Translations under genes and position numbers: made by a program | The notes under the pieces: generated by a model | Databases searched by the model: none | The model's input: only the letters and a program-made list of their open reading frames with translations | Told to the model about the DNA's origin: nothing | Shown: positions 44,396 through 55,322 of the stretch, piece by piece | How positions within the stretch are numbered: the first letter of the stretch is position 1 | How the letters are laid out: every line of letters begins with the position of its first letter | Assembly: GCA_018292915.2 (NCBI GenBank) | Contig: JACVVK020000094.1 | Span: 100,001 to 164,000, forward strand | Reading direction: 5' to 3' | Source of the DNA: Batillaria attramentaria | Lineage: Eukaryota; Mollusca; Gastropoda; Batillariidae | DNA: 64,000 nt

Positions 44396-44420
44396 CCGCG
44401 CACGTTTTTTTTTTTTTTTT
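44055..44420. repeat. Compound (CA)n/(CT)n/(GC)n microsatellite
   Basis: About 345 bp with two near-identical halves, each CA-GCGCACGCACG-CA-CTCTCT-GACA. The halves suggest an internal duplication. A poly-T run follows at 44405-44420. Confidence 0.95.
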
Positions 44421-44473
44421 TAACTGTCGCTTGGCTTGTCTGATATGACGAGCTTGTGCTGACCTCGATTTTG

Positions 44474-44480
44474 AGATAAG
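44474..44480 (+). promoter_or_regulatory. GATA-type site upstream of peptide gene A
   Basis: AGATAAG lies 83 bp upstream of the ATG. Equivalent sites occur upstream of all six copies. Confidence 0.45.
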
Positions 44481-44556
44481 AATTCATGACTTTGACTGTA
44501 AGATTTTGGCGTGTATTGTCATAGTTTTTATGTTCTATAGGAACCAGCTCGTCAAC

Positions 44557-47500
44557 ATGAAGACTCTGACATGGCTCGGATTCATTGCCGTTTCACTTGC
44601 TCTTTGTAAGGTCAGCAGTCCCATTCAGGAGAAAGTTTGTGCTTACTTACCAAAGAAACACAACCTCACTGGAAGGAAGGTTAACCAGTGACCACAGGCT
44701 AGCAGTAAAACAGTAAACTAATTCGCCCCCATCTCCATCACACAAGATGATAGGGAAGAAAATCTTTCGCATGAATGATAATAAATAGTAAACTCTGCAT
44801 TTATAGGGGAAAGGGATGTGTGGATGAGGTGAAAGAGTGTCGAAGTATATGTGTTGGTTAGCATTTTGTATTGTATACTTGGGGTGTATATGCTTTGGAA
44901 ATGTTCAGCCCACAAAAAAATCGAAAATAAATGCATTGCCGTTTCATTTGCTCTTTGTAAGGTCAGCAGTCCCATTCTGGAGAAATTTTGTGCTTACTTA
45001 CCAAAGAAACACAACCTCACTGGAAGGAAGGTTAACCAGTGACCACAGGCTAACAGTAAAACAGGCATGAATTAGTTCCGCCCCCTCTCATTCACACAAG
45101 ATGACGGCGAAGAAAATCTTTTGCATGAATGATAATAATTGGTGATTTATAGGGGAAGGGGTGTCTGGATGGGGTAAAAGAGTGTCGGAATATTGGTGTT
45201 GAAGAGTGTTGGTTAGCATTTTGTATTGTATACTTGGGGTGTATATGCTTTGGAAATGTTCAGCCCATAAAAAATCGAAAATAAATGCAATTCTAAAATT
45301 CCGAAACTTAAAATACTGAGCTAAACCCTTCGCAACACGTGATTGTTACGTGTTCATGTCCAGCGTCTGAGAGAATGCGTGTGTTTCACGTGAGCTTGCG
45401 TGTTGGGTTTAGCTCGCGGCGCTTCGAGCCAGATATACTCTGCCTGTGTTTTACAATGCTTTTGAATTGTATTTGTGTACAATGGGTTTGTATTGTATTT
45501 GTGTACAATGGGTTTGTATTGTATTTGTGTACAATGGGTTTGTATTGTATTTGTATACAATGGGTTTGTATTGTATTTGTGTACAATGGGTTTGTATTGT
45601 ATTTGTGTACAATGGGTTTGAATTGTATTTGTGTACAATGGGTTTGTATTCGTAGTTGTTATGAATGCATGTTTACACGAGGATCAAACAAAATGGGCGG
45701 GCGTTTTTCCGGTTTTTTAATTTTTTTTTTATACTACTTTATTACCCCTTTCGGGAAATTCGGGCTGCCTCTCCCATGGGAAGCGCGTCGCCGCGGTGCA
45801 GCGCCACCCAATTCCTATCCTATATTTTTTTTTTACAATTTTGCTGGGGGAGGAAAGCCGGATAACCCGGAGAGAAACCCCCGATGAGCAGCCCGGTAGT
45901 CAGGAAAAACCGGTATCACATATCACAAGCTCGACCTGGGCTCGAACCCACGCTTCATCGCCATGACATTGGTGACGGTCGTTCAGTAGCGCAGCGGCTA
46001 AATCCGACGCGCTACCTATTAGACCACCGCTCACCCCGCTCCGGTTTTGTACCGCTCCAAATCAATGCAAATCACACAGTCAGCAGGCTCTCACGCCACA
46101 GCACCGCGTTTTTCCAAATTCAAAACGCCATAGCACCGGGTGGGTGTTTGGGGGTTTAACGTCCTTTTCCACCACATAGGGTGATATCAAAGACGGGGCA
46201 ACGATGAAAAAGCCAGCACAAATATTTGGCCCCAGCCGGGCCATAGCACCGGAAAAAAACGCTTTGTGTTTTTTTCAGTTGTCGGTTAGAAACGATTGAA
46301 CGGGGCCGTGAACGAACCAGACACCGACATGTACCCATAGGTTACTGCAGTCTAAAGACGTGTATATATATATATGCTCACGTTTTAAAATAATGGCTTT
46401 AAATAATAACAATACAGACTTCAACATAAGTCAAGGACCACTTGCAAATTTGGCTAAAATTCCTGGAAGATGTCCGTGCAGCACATGGTGAGTTTCAGCT
46501 TCAGCAAGCTTTGCAGGATGCATTGTTAACCCTTTAACACTTTCACAGCAAAAAATTTTGACAGATTCCTTGATCTCTATTTTTTGTGAATTCTTAAAAA
46601 TTAGACCTGTCTGTCAAGGTGGTCTTTGACTTATGTTGAAGTCTGTAATAATAATAATAATAAAAATTGTATAGGCGCTTTACCCAATTTCACGAATCGT
46701 CTCAAAGCGAACTGAACCCAACACGCACGCTCACGTGAATCACACGCATTCTCTCACGCACTAGACGTAAACACATTACAATCTCGTGGTGCGAAGGGTC
46801 AGCTCAGCTATTGAAATTTCGGAATTTAGAATTGCATTTAATTTTCAAATTTGGTGGGCTGAAGCAGAGGGGGAGGAAGCCGGAGTACCCGGAGAGAACC
46901 CCCGACGATCCGCCCGAATGAACGGTGCCACATACGAGAAGGAAAAATTCTTTGCCTCGAGTGGGACTCGAACCCCTGACCTCTCGCATTGGTGACAAGT
47001 CTCTCAACCACTAGACCACCGACCGCCCCGGTCGAAAGAGCAATCGTGGTCGAAACATTTGAAGCGCATAGCAACGGAAAGGGGTCGTCATAGCAATGGA
47101 AAGGGGTCGTCATAGCAACGGAAAGGGGTCGTCATAGCAACGGAAAGGGGTCGTCATAGCAACGGAAAGGGGTCGTCAATTTTGATTACACCACCCCGCT
47201 CCCCTGAGGTTTGTGTCGACTGCCCGAAAGAGTACAGGAAACAAGAAAGAGAAAACCGTGGCTTTCATTACGATTTTGTCGTCGTGGCAGGCCGAGGTGG
47301 GCAGACCATGCACGTCTAAGGACCAGTGTGCTGCTGACGAGTGTTGTCAGATCGTCAACATCGTCGTCGTGAGCAGGAGGAGACAAGCTCTGCAACCTCT
47401 TGCTGGTCCTAACACTTCGGGTAATGTTCAACCAGTGGATAGAGAACTATTGTTTTCGAGTCTGTCTGCATGTTGTATTTTTTTCTGCTTGTTCGTCTGT

Positions 47501-47693
47501 CGATCAGTCGAAAGACTAGAGGATGTTCCACTTCTCGTCAGTTCCAAAGCAAAAGATGAGACACTCTTATTTTCAGTGTCTTTGTGTTTGTCTGCGTGTC
47601 CGTTCGTATATCTGTGTGTCCCTACGTCTGTCTGTGTGTCCGTAAATCCGAGACACGAGGCTAGGGAACTTTTACTGTCACGCACCGGTTCCT

Positions 47694-47756
<63 letters not shown>

Positions 47757-48846
47757 ACGTGTGTGTGTGTGTGTGTGTGTGCGTGTGTGTTGGGATTTGC
47801 TTGAAAGCCTCGATGCTCGTAACGCCGCTGAGAAGGAAAACTGCCGCCTCCGAAGCTGTAAGGTTGTTTACCAGACAGAAGGATGTTTCATTTGGCCATT
47901 GCGACCGTTTTCGCGACTTTGTGGCTTCTACTATTAGAGAAAACCGACTTTCTTTGAGCCTACGGTCCATTTTTGAACAGACTGGGACGCGAAAAAGTTG
48001 ATAAAAATAGCAGCCAATCAGCACCGTCTAGCTGGGCCTCACTGAGTCCGCCATCAAATAACGTCGTCAACGCAGTACGCGTTACACTTGTAAAACAACT
48101 CATACACAGACCAGCGTCACCACAATGGTTTGCAGATGCTATACTGCGGCCCAAGTGACTGATTCTAAAGCCGGCACGGAGTCAGCGCATTTGATGAAAA
48201 GTTTTCCACACACTGTTGTATAAGAATGACGAGCGACGTCTCCTTGAGTGCAGACGAACAAAGACCACCTTTCGCGACATTCCGAGACTCTTTGGATCGT
48301 TTTCTCGCTGAAAGAAACAACTGTTTCGCTACTTTTGGTCGCCCAAGGAGATCGCACAAGTTTTAGCAGCCATGTTTTTTTTTTCTCCAAGCGTAGTCCC
48401 GGGCATACTAAATTCGAGATTTTCTGATTGGTCGAAAATTATTCAAGGGAATGAATTGGCGCCTATCGTTCTATTATCTTTCATCCGCGATTTAAAACCA
48501 CTGCTGCAAATTTCAGCTGAGATCTCCTTGTTTCCACTTTGTTATGGTGTATTATTGATGATAAAAACCAGAAAACGTCATCTGCATTGCAAAAATATCT
48601 TATGACACAAAAACCGAAGGCATCCCACGGCCTATATGCCTGTCGTAGGTATTGAGACTTTAAAGTTGTCTTTATTATTGATCTCCAGGAACTTGCGAAA
48701 AGTACAAGAAACAAGGGGAGTGGTGCACGTCCTTCGAAGTGCTGAACGGTTACTGTGGCTGCGAGGAGGGCTTGACCTGTCAGGCTGTCCATCTGTCCCA
48801 ACCCTCCACGCTACGCAAGGGCGTCCCATCTCAGTGCTTACCGTAG
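44557..48846 (+). CDS. Secreted ten-cysteine peptide A (prokineticin/colipase-like), three exons
   Basis: Exons are 44557-44610, 47291-47420 and 48689-48846, with phases 0 then 1. Exon 1 encodes an 18-residue hydrophobic leader (MKTLTWLGFIAVSLALCK) that would direct secretion. Exon 2 has C-x5-C-x4-CC (CTSKDQC, DECC) and a basic VSRRRQ segment. Exon 3 has C-x8-C-x8-C-x-C-x5-C, then a final Cys (PSQCLP) before the stop. The ten-Cys spacing fits the prokineticin/colipase (MIT/AVIT) fold of small secreted ligands, cofactors and some venom peptides. The specific role here is unknown. Compared with B-E it is the most diverged in exon 3 (GEWCTSFEVLNGYC) and lacks the RR-x-LP motif (RKGVPSQC instead). 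The assignment of exon 1 across a 2.7-kb intron with a weak GTCAGC donor is the least certain part. Confidence 0.78.
44587..45290. repeat. Tandem 350-bp duplication including the end of gene A exon 1 and its splice donor
   Basis: 44587-44936 and 44937-45290 are nearly identical. The repeat starts with the last 24 bases of the signal-peptide exon (GCCGTTTCA, TGCTCTTTGTAAG|GTCAGC) and ends in a family 2 SINE piece (GGAAATGTTCAGCCCA). The second copy has the donor but no in-frame ATG, so it is a broken partial exon. Confidence 0.88.
45455..45655. repeat. 26-bp minisatellite, about eight units
   Basis: The unit is TTGTATTGTATTTGTGTACA + ATGGGT. With a 26-bp period and no stops in any plus frame it keeps all frames open, which explains the long apparent protein there. 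Confidence 0.93.
45720..46038 (-). mobile_element. tRNA-derived SINE, family 3
   Basis: Close to the copies at 6690 and 58742: GGTGGTCTAATAGGTAGCGC, GGGTTCGAGCCCAGG, GAGGCAGCCCGAATTTCCC. It lies in intron 1 of peptide gene A. Confidence 0.82.
46140..46239 (-). mobile_element. 5'-truncated family 1 SINE with a 13-bp target duplication
   Basis: gccatagcaccgg occurs at 46127-46139 and 46240-46252. The insert holds only the 3' ~100 bp of the family (CCCGGCTGGGGCCAAATATT to AACGTTAAACCCCC-like). Confidence 0.87.
46415..46645. mobile_element. 231-bp mariner-like MITE with TA target duplication
   Basis: The ends CAGACTTCAACATAAGTCAA (left) and the same on the complement of the right end are flanked by TA. 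It is related to the larger element at 61541-61950, which shares AAGGACCACTTGCAAAT. Confidence 0.87.
46655..47035 (-). mobile_element. tRNA-derived SINE, family 2
   Basis: A nearly full minus-strand copy with head GGTCGGTGGTCTAGTGGTTG, B box GGGTTCGAGTCCCACTC, CGGGGGTTCTCTCCGGGTAC, and the TAAAGCGCCTATACAA + (ATT)n tail. Its tail is joined to the mariner-like MITE on the left. Confidence 0.85.
47055..47178. repeat. 22-bp minisatellite, five to six units
   Basis: The unit is GGAAAGGGGTCGTCATAGCA + AC. It sits about 110 bp upstream of peptide gene A exon 2. Confidence 0.92.
47690..47792. repeat. (GT)n microsatellite
   Basis: In intron 2 of peptide gene A. Confidence 0.95.
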
Positions 48847-49049
48847 TCAGCAGGGCAACTGACTGGATGGAATGCCACTCATTGAGTGGGTTTTTTTTGT
48901 GTGTGTGTAATCACTGGCTTGACACATAAAGACATTTCCACTTCGTTTGGATTTCTCTGTATATCAGTCTGTCTACGTGTCTGTCTGAGTGTCTGTCTGT
49001 CTGTCTGTCTCGCTCTCTCCGTTGTGGTGTGTTGATGTCTGTCTGTCTC

Positions 49050-49052
49050 TCT

Positions 49053-49125
<73 letters not shown>
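49050..49125. repeat. (GT)n microsatellite
   Basis: Between peptide genes A and B, preceded by CTGT-rich sequence from 48970. Confidence 0.95.
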
Positions 49126-49255
49126 TCTCCATTGAAACCGTACCGACCTAAAAACCACACATGACACACAAGGCAAGGCGAATCCTAGCATATGACTGAG
49201 ACACTCAGCATTGCCCCATCGCTCATACCAGCACTCGCTCGATTCTGGAACTGGA

Positions 49256-49262
49256 AGATAAG
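49256..49262 (+). promoter_or_regulatory. GATA-type site upstream of peptide gene B
   Basis: AGATAAG followed by an overlapping AGATAG, 146 bp upstream of the ATG. Confidence 0.45.
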
Positions 49263-49401
49263 ATAGAGTGTTTCAGGACACATATGGTGAAACACAGGCG
49301 TTGACCCGCGAAGGAACTCCGACCACTCCTGACCTGTCAGTTGATTTATCGAAAACAGTCCAAGCCAGGCGCACACTACACTTGTCTCTGAAGACATCAC
49401 A

Positions 49402-51097
49402 ATGAAGCTTCTCTTACTGCTCGGGCTGACGCTTGCTACCCTTGTTTTCTGCAAGGTATGAAATGTGTTATTCAATCAGAATTATACTCCAGTAATTAGA
49501 ATGTTCACCACAGCTATAATTTGAAACAGTTACAATCAACTTCCAGACTTGAAACCAAGGAAGACCATTTTCAGCGCGGACATTTAATATAATCACAAAC
49601 ACAGTCCCTCTATGACATGTGTTATTCAATCAGAATTATACTCCAGTAATTAGAATGTTCACCACAGCTATAATTTGAAACAGTTACAACCAACTTCCAG
49701 ACTTGAAACCAAGGAAGACCATTTTCAGCGCGGACATTTAATATAATCGCAAACACAGTCCCTCTATGATTTTTTTTTCTCAAAGATTAAAAAAAAAAAT
49801 CCTTTGACCCCTACGGAGGCATGGAGGAACAATATAAACAAAAAGAAATGCAAATAACAAGGTAAAAAGTTAATGTAAACAACAACGACCACTGTGAGGG
49901 CCAATAAACGAGTGGTGATCAATATTGTCATCACAAACTGCATGAAATAATACTAACATACACGTACTGCAATTACAGAGAATAGAAGGGAAAAACAGTA
50001 AAAAAAAACAACAAACAACAACAACAACAACATCATCATCAACAACAACAAAACCGTGTTAAATAATGAGAACTTTGTTCTACACAATTTTACATTCTTT
50101 CAACGGAAAATCGCACGCACGCATGAAATACATTATACTCTCGTAACTGCGTCAGATCAGTACAGATGTGTGTTATATTGATATAAACGTCTGATGGTAG
50201 TGATATGATGAAACAAAGGAGCAAGAACAAAAACAAAGTGTTCTTTTATGAAACAGGCCGAGGTGGGTACACCATGCACGTCCCAGGACCAGTGTGCTGC
50301 TGACGAGTGTTGTCAGATCGTCAACATCGTCGTCATGAGCCGGAGACAAGCATTGCGACCTCTCGGAGGTCCTAACACTTCAGGTAATGGGATTTCAGCC
50401 AGCTTCGTCACATGCGCATGGCTACCTACATGTTGACTTATAGGGCTGCAGACAAATCCTGCCCTAGTACTACCGGTTATCTTTGGTTCCAAATGATAGA
50501 TCAGACTTTCGTGCATCCAGGGTTAGTTTGTCCGGTAGATCCGTGCAGGCAAGCATGACGAATGTGTATTTTTAGAACAAATGACAGCAATCCATTTAAA
50601 AAAAATGGAAAAAAATATTTCTTTTCATCAGGGTCTCACAAACGTGATTTTCTCACAAAAACACCCCAACAAAACATTAGCTTTGACTGCGTGTTGTCCA
50701 TTGTTGACAATACAAATCTGTTAGAAGTGTACAGCATTCTATTGCGGAATTGGTCTAGTGGTTAAGGCACCCAACTTTGGATCCTGAGCTGCCTCGTTCG
50801 AATCCCTGATGGGCAGGATTTGGCTGGATTTTTCTTTTGCAAATTGGGTAAAAAAAATCACGTGGAGACTCGTTACGATGCCTGTCTCGCCCTTTTTGTA
50901 CACATGCACGCACAATATCAAAAGTACAAGTTAATTCAAATTCAAATTCAAAAATACTTTATTGTCCTTAAAAATAACAAGTATTAAATGGAAATTCGTG
51001 TCTGGACTCACAGCTCGAAACAACTGAAATAAGAATGGGAAATTAAGATTCTAAGCTAACAAAAACAACGTAAACTTGGTTAGGCATGTGCAAGAAC

Positions 51098-51169
<72 letters not shown>

Positions 51170-51493
51170 TATATTACAAAAAATACGGCTCCTACAACCA
51201 CAGCGTTCTAAACACATTGCCAAATCATTCCATTAACTTCCATTCCATTCCGTTCAAGATCCCTTTTAATACGGGAGGGGTTGCGGAATAGAGAAAAACC
51301 AATCATGAAACTGAACCAAACTTTTACGACAGGAACATGCGAGAAGTACAAGAAGGAAGGTGAGTCGTGCAGCTCTATCGCCGTCATGAACGGTTACTGC
51401 GGTTGTCAACCTGGACTGAACTGTACGCCCATCGGATTGTCTACCCTTCGTTCCCGCCGCAGAGAACTGCCTGCGCAGTGCACTGCTAACTGA
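49402..51493 (+). CDS. Secreted ten-cysteine peptide B (prokineticin/colipase-like), three exons
   Basis: Exons are 49402-49455, 50257-50383 and 51333-51493, totalling 342 bp (113 residues). Exon 1 is a clean signal peptide (MKLLLLLGLTLATLVFCK). Exon 2 begins AEVGTPC and has CTSQDQC, DECC, then MSRRQALRPLGGPNTS. Exon 3 has GTCEKYKKEGESC, NGYCGCQPGLNC and a basic loop (RSRRREL) before the final Cys (PAQCTAN). Donors GTATGA and GTAATG and acceptors AAACAG and ACGACAG are all standard, and phases match the other copies. A poly(A) signal AATAAA lies at about 51612. It is the most regular member of the array, and all features fit an expressed gene. Function beyond a secreted disulfide-rich peptide is not shown. 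Confidence 0.9.
49463..49768. repeat. 154-bp tandem duplication in intron 1 of peptide gene B
   Basis: Units at 49463 and 49617 differ at only a few bases (for example CAATCAACTT/CAACCAACTT). The first unit starts 7 bp after the exon 1 donor. Confidence 0.93.
50745..50935 (+). mobile_element. Family 5 SINE, 3'-truncated
   Basis: It has the tRNA-like head GGTCTAGTGGTTAAGGCACC and TCGTTCGAATCCCTG, then GGAGACTCGTTACGATGCCT. It lies in intron 2 of peptide gene B. Confidence 0.78.
51098..51168. repeat. (CA)n microsatellite
   Basis: In intron 2 of peptide gene B, about 165 bp before exon 3. Confidence 0.95.
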
Positions 51494-51611
51494 CAGGGTC
51501 GCCATGATGCCAGCTTCACAGCGTCACAGTGACCGCTAATGCGCAACGGAAAAAAAAAAAGTATCTTACTGAAAATTGTGACGAGTACTCAGAACTCAGT
51601 ACAGTGAAGGA

Positions 51612-51617
51612 AATAAA
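51612..51617 (+). terminator. Poly(A) signal of peptide gene B
   Basis: AATAAA lies 119 bp after the stop codon. Confidence 0.6.
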
Positions 51618-51814
51618 GTTGAAGCTGCAGTTTGTAGCTTGTCACTAAAATTCATCTTCGTTTCTCTGACTGCGTGTGCTTGAGTTGATTTTTTTGTTTC
51701 CAGATTGTATGGTATAAGTGCTCGCCTCCGTACAATGACGTCGAGTGTCGCGACCCCACCCTCCTCTGCCACTCTCTCTTTTTACCTTTCTTCTCTCGGG
51801 AGGTCAGGGATTTT

Positions 51815-52180
51815 AATAATAATAATATGGGCGCTTTATACCAAATATTTAGCCACAAAGCGCCGCGAGCTAAACCCAACACGCACGCTCACGTGAATCA
51901 CACGGATTCGCTCACCCACTGGGCATGAACACATTACAATCACGTGGTGCAAATGGTCAGCTCAGCAAGTTTCGGAATTTAGAAGTCCATTTATTTTTTT
52001 ATTTTGTGGGCTGAACATTTCCAAAGCAGACGGTGAGGAAGCCGGAGTACCCGGAGAGAACCCCCGACCGTCAGCCCGAATGAACGAGCCGGAAAGAACA
52101 AAATCTTCGCCTTGAGTGGGTTTCGAACCTGATGATCGCGTTGGTGACAAAGTCTTAACCACTAGACCACCGACCGCCCA
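51815..52180 (-). mobile_element. tRNA-derived SINE, family 2
   Basis: Near full-length: GGGCGGTCGGTGGTCTAGTG head at the right end, (ATT)n tail at the left. It lies between peptide genes B and C. Confidence 0.82.
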
Positions 52181-52194
52181 AGACAGATACAGTT

Positions 52195-52378
52195 AGGTGT
52201 GGGTGTTTTTTGGGTTTTTTTAGGGTGTAACGTCCTTTTCCACCACATAAGGTGATATCAAAGAGGTGGCAACGAGAAAAAAGGTCAGCACAAATATTTG
52301 GCCCCAGTCGGGATTCGAACTCACGACTCGAGCATTGAGGGTCCAACGCTCTACCCATCCAGCTGTCCCCGTTTCCCT
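52195..52378 (-). mobile_element. tRNA-derived SINE, family 1
   Basis: Head GGGTAGAGCGTTGGACCCTC, GTGAGTTCGAATCCCGAC and GATATCACCTTATGTGG, inserted next to the family 2 SINE. Confidence 0.82.
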
Positions 52379-52459
52379 ACACAGATAGGAAGACCTTGGG
52401 CTTTTAATAATAAAATTTTAAAAAACCCACAAAAAAACAATGGGGCCGAAAGTGGACAA

Positions 52460-52563
<104 letters not shown>

Positions 52564-52648
52564 ATGCCCCCTTTAAAACACATCTACACCATTGAAACGT
52601 AATGTTGCTGAACATGACGATAAAAATGCACTGACACTGACATTCAAA

Positions 52649-52655
52649 AGATAAG
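52649..52655 (+). promoter_or_regulatory. GATA-type site upstream of peptide gene C
   Basis: AGATAAG lies in the block CTGACATTCAAAAGATAAGC, 194 bp before the ATG. The same block is conserved upstream of gene D. Confidence 0.5.
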
Positions 52656-52842
52656 CAAGTGTCAGCACAGAGGACGCTCCAAGACTGATTGCACTGAACA
52701 CTGACGGGTACGTACAGCTGTGTCAAGATACCGCTGTGTTGAAATAAACCCCTTTTAACTGCAGTACAAACGTTATCGTGACGACAACCAAAGAGCCAAG
52801 TGCAGACAGTTCAGAGTCCTGCTACAACTACCAGCTGCTGAC

Positions 52843-54557
52843 ATGAAGTTCTTATTTCTGCTGTGTCTGATCATCGCTGCATTGGCCGCCTGCGAGGTAC
52901 TTGATTTTTTTTGTTAATACAGTTGTTCATCACTTCGCCGGTGCACTTGTGCTGGCTTTTACATTGTTGCCCCCGTCTTTGATATCGCCCCCATGTGGTG
53001 GAAAAGGACGTTAACTCCCAAACACCCAACCCACCCACCCTCGTCTGTGCACAGTATGGGCTTATACGCGGAAGTTTTCCGTCGTCGTTCGCACACTAAT
53101 ATTTCACTTTTCATCGTGTCAGGCCGAGGTGGGTTCATCGTGCACGTCCCAGGACCAGTGCGCTGATGACGAGTGTTGTCAGATCGTCAACATAATCGTC
53201 GCCAGCAGGAAAAGGCAGTTCCTCTTGCAGCCCATTAGACCTTACACGTCAGGTAGCGTCCAGCGTCAACAAGACACAGTTTTCTTGCCTTTTTTTTAAT
53301 TTCTCGCCAAATCTAGTTAAAATTCATTTTGTCATGCACGATACCTGTCTTTCCTTCGTGTATATGTTACAGTGAATTTGCGTAATCAGTGATTTCCTGA
53401 AATCCCCAAAATTTTCTTTTAGTTCATGTAATCACTCGGGGATTTCAGGAAATTCCTAAAATTTTCAGGGATTTCTTGAAATTCCTACATTTTGGTCGTG
53501 GCATTTACACCTTACTGGCTGAAGTGAATTTGTAAAATCAGATAACAAAAGCAGAACTACATAGACGTTGATTATTCACTCACAGCATGTTCATGGATAG
53601 ATCTCATTAACATCGGAAGGCGCTGTAGTCCTTTCATCGTAGATCGTGTTACCAAAAGCTGTTTCTTGTCAACATATGAAATTATGACAACTTTTCAAAT
53701 AATTATGTACCGTGTTTTTTTTGTTTTTGTTTTTTTTTCGTTGTTGTGGGTGCACATAGAACCTCTCTCTCTCTCTCTCTCTCTCTCCTGTAGTTTTAAT
53801 CTGTCAATATCATAATTACTTACCAGTCTAGTCTGCCATTTCAGTGTTGTCAATATGTACTTTTCCCACTGAGCATTAACATAAGCGGTGCCGCTTGTTT
53901 ATCCTCACTATCGGTTTACTTGAACGACTTGTCAGTATTGCAATAAACCTGTTTAAACCACTATGTACCGTGGCAACACATGGAACTATTTTTTTTTTGA
54001 AAGACTTCATTACTTTGTTCGTGTTATCAAACATGAAATCTTGACAGCTGCCATGCTATTTCGTAAACGTATCTCCCTTTGACATCAAAGGGTGCAGAAC
54101 TGTTTCCATTGTGCTATCCAAACTACCATTGGTGGAAACATTGCAATAGTAATGGGCCACTGTCTTCTTCATTCGCCCACTGTGCCTGCAGGCACCTGTC
54201 TGCTTGTAGTGTTGATATGTTGTGTGTTTTGTGAAGGTGTACTGTATTGTTTGTGATTATGTGATATGCTTTGTTCGTACGTGACTGTATTGTTCCAATG
54301 TTTTCCTTTTCTTTTCTTTGTAAAGCGCTGTGAGTTCTCTGCGAGAAAGAGCACTATATAAGTATCAATCATTATTATTATTATTCAAAGGAACGTGTCA
54401 GAAGTACAAGACTGAAGGCGAGTCCTGCAGCTCCATAGCGGTCATGAATGGTTACTGTGGCTGTAAGTCTGGGTTGAGATGTACACCCGTTGATCTCAAC
54501 CTTGTTGGCGGACTGGCGCGCCGCATGGAACTGCCGGCAACGTGCGAGGCCAATTGA
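52843..54557 (+). CDS. Secreted ten-cysteine peptide C (prokineticin/colipase-like), three exons
   Basis: Exons are 52843-52896, 53123-53252 and 54391-54557, totalling 351 bp (116 residues). The leader is MKFLFLLCLIIAALAACE. Exon 2 has AEVGSSC, CTSQDQC, DECC and a basic ASRKRQFLL segment ending RPYTS, where other copies have GPNTS. Exon 3 has GTCQKYKTEGESC, NGYCGCKSGLRC and LARRMELPATCEAN. Exon 3 is almost identical to that of gene D, so these two are recent duplicates. A retroelement 3' end has inserted just before exon 3. The acceptor now reads ATTATTATTCAAAG, without the pyrimidine tract that D retains, which could weaken splicing. Poly(A) signal AATAAA at about 54612. I call it a gene, with that caveat. 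Confidence 0.85.
52948..53040 (+). mobile_element. Family 1 SINE, 3' fragment
   Basis: GTGCTGGCTTTTACATTGTT, GTCTTTGATATCGCCCCCAT and AAAGGACGTTAACTCCC. It lies in the 226-bp intron 1 of peptide gene C. Confidence 0.75.
53700..53968 (+). mobile_element. 3' untranslated end of a LINE
   Basis: It matches 14910-15075: (CT)n then CCTGTAGTTTTAAT, CACTGAGCATTAACATAAGC, GTATTGCAATAAACCT + GTTTAAACCA. Only the 3' UTR is present. Confidence 0.7.
54172..54387 (+). mobile_element. Retroelement 3' end inserted at the exon 3 acceptor of peptide gene C
   Basis: Gene D has ACTGTCTTCCTCAAAG directly before exon 3. Gene C has the same sequence split by about 215 bp that end in AAGCGCTGTGAGTTCTCTGC, CACTATATAAGTATC and (ATT)n, with ttca repeated at both edges. 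The comparison fixes the insertion boundaries to within a few bases. Confidence 0.85.
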
Positions 54558-54611
54558 AACGTCTGACCAACAAGTTGGCTATTGTTCGGATCGACTGATA
54601 TTTCCAGTAGG

Positions 54612-54617
54612 AATAAA
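54612..54617 (+). terminator. Poly(A) signal of peptide gene C
   Basis: AATAAA lies 55 bp after the stop codon, conserved in position in gene D. Confidence 0.65.
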
Positions 54618-54663
54618 TGATGGTCTAAACTTTATGCTATGCGCTGGATGGGCAACTGCGTGT

Positions 54664-54664
<1 letters not shown>

Positions 54665-54701
<37 letters not shown>

Positions 54702-54731
54702 CTGTGCTTGTTTGTCTGTCTGTTCCCCAAT

Positions 54732-54804
<73 letters not shown>

Positions 54805-54824
54805 CTCTCTCTCTGTGGAAGTGG
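54665..54824. repeat. (GT)n-(CT)n-(CA)n-(CT)n compound microsatellite
   Basis: It directly follows peptide gene C. A GT tract is at the same place after gene D (56868-56932). Confidence 0.95.
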
Positions 54825-54997
54825 ACAGTGAGACGGGAAGCTGAATACAAAGACCACAAACCTATACGAAAAGCTGCAAAGGCCGCCCTGGAAGCAGTCC
54901 TGCCCACTACCTAATGAACAAAAACAGACCCGTGTGTTGTTTGTGGGATCATGTCACAGTATGACAGCAAGACGCAGATTACAATACTATGCGAAAG

Positions 54998-55078
<81 letters not shown>
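54998..55078. repeat. (CA)n microsatellite
   Basis: Between peptide genes C and D. Its flank (ACAATACTATGCGAAAGAAC) is duplicated before the CA tract at 57119. Confidence 0.95.
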
Positions 55079-55223
55079 CTCAGTACATGTAGGGGTCTTT
55101 AAACGCGCCAACACAACCGCTGAAATAACGACCTTTACTTGAAACACATGCGTATACACACCAAAACGTACTATCACCGAACGTGGCATTATAATACACA
55201 GAGAAATGACGCTGACATTCGAA

Positions 55224-55230
55224 AGATAAG
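55224..55230 (+). promoter_or_regulatory. GATA-type site upstream of peptide gene D
   Basis: AGATAAG in CTGACATTCGAAAGATAAGC, 99 bp before the ATG. Confidence 0.5.
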
Positions 55231-55322
55231 CACGCTTCAGACCGAAGACCACTCCAAGATGAGGACAAAACCCGGCGACAAGAAAGCCTGTGTTGTACAG
55301 AATTCTGCTACAAGGTGCTACC

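Noticed and set aside
45339..45887. 182-codon open frame with repeated YLCTMGLYCIC
   Set aside because: It covers the 26-bp minisatellite, which is open in all three plus frames, and then runs into a SINE.
47213..48001. 262-codon plus-strand frame as one unspliced protein
   Set aside because: Only 47291-47420 is real (exon 2 of peptide gene A). The rest reads through intron and a GT microsatellite.
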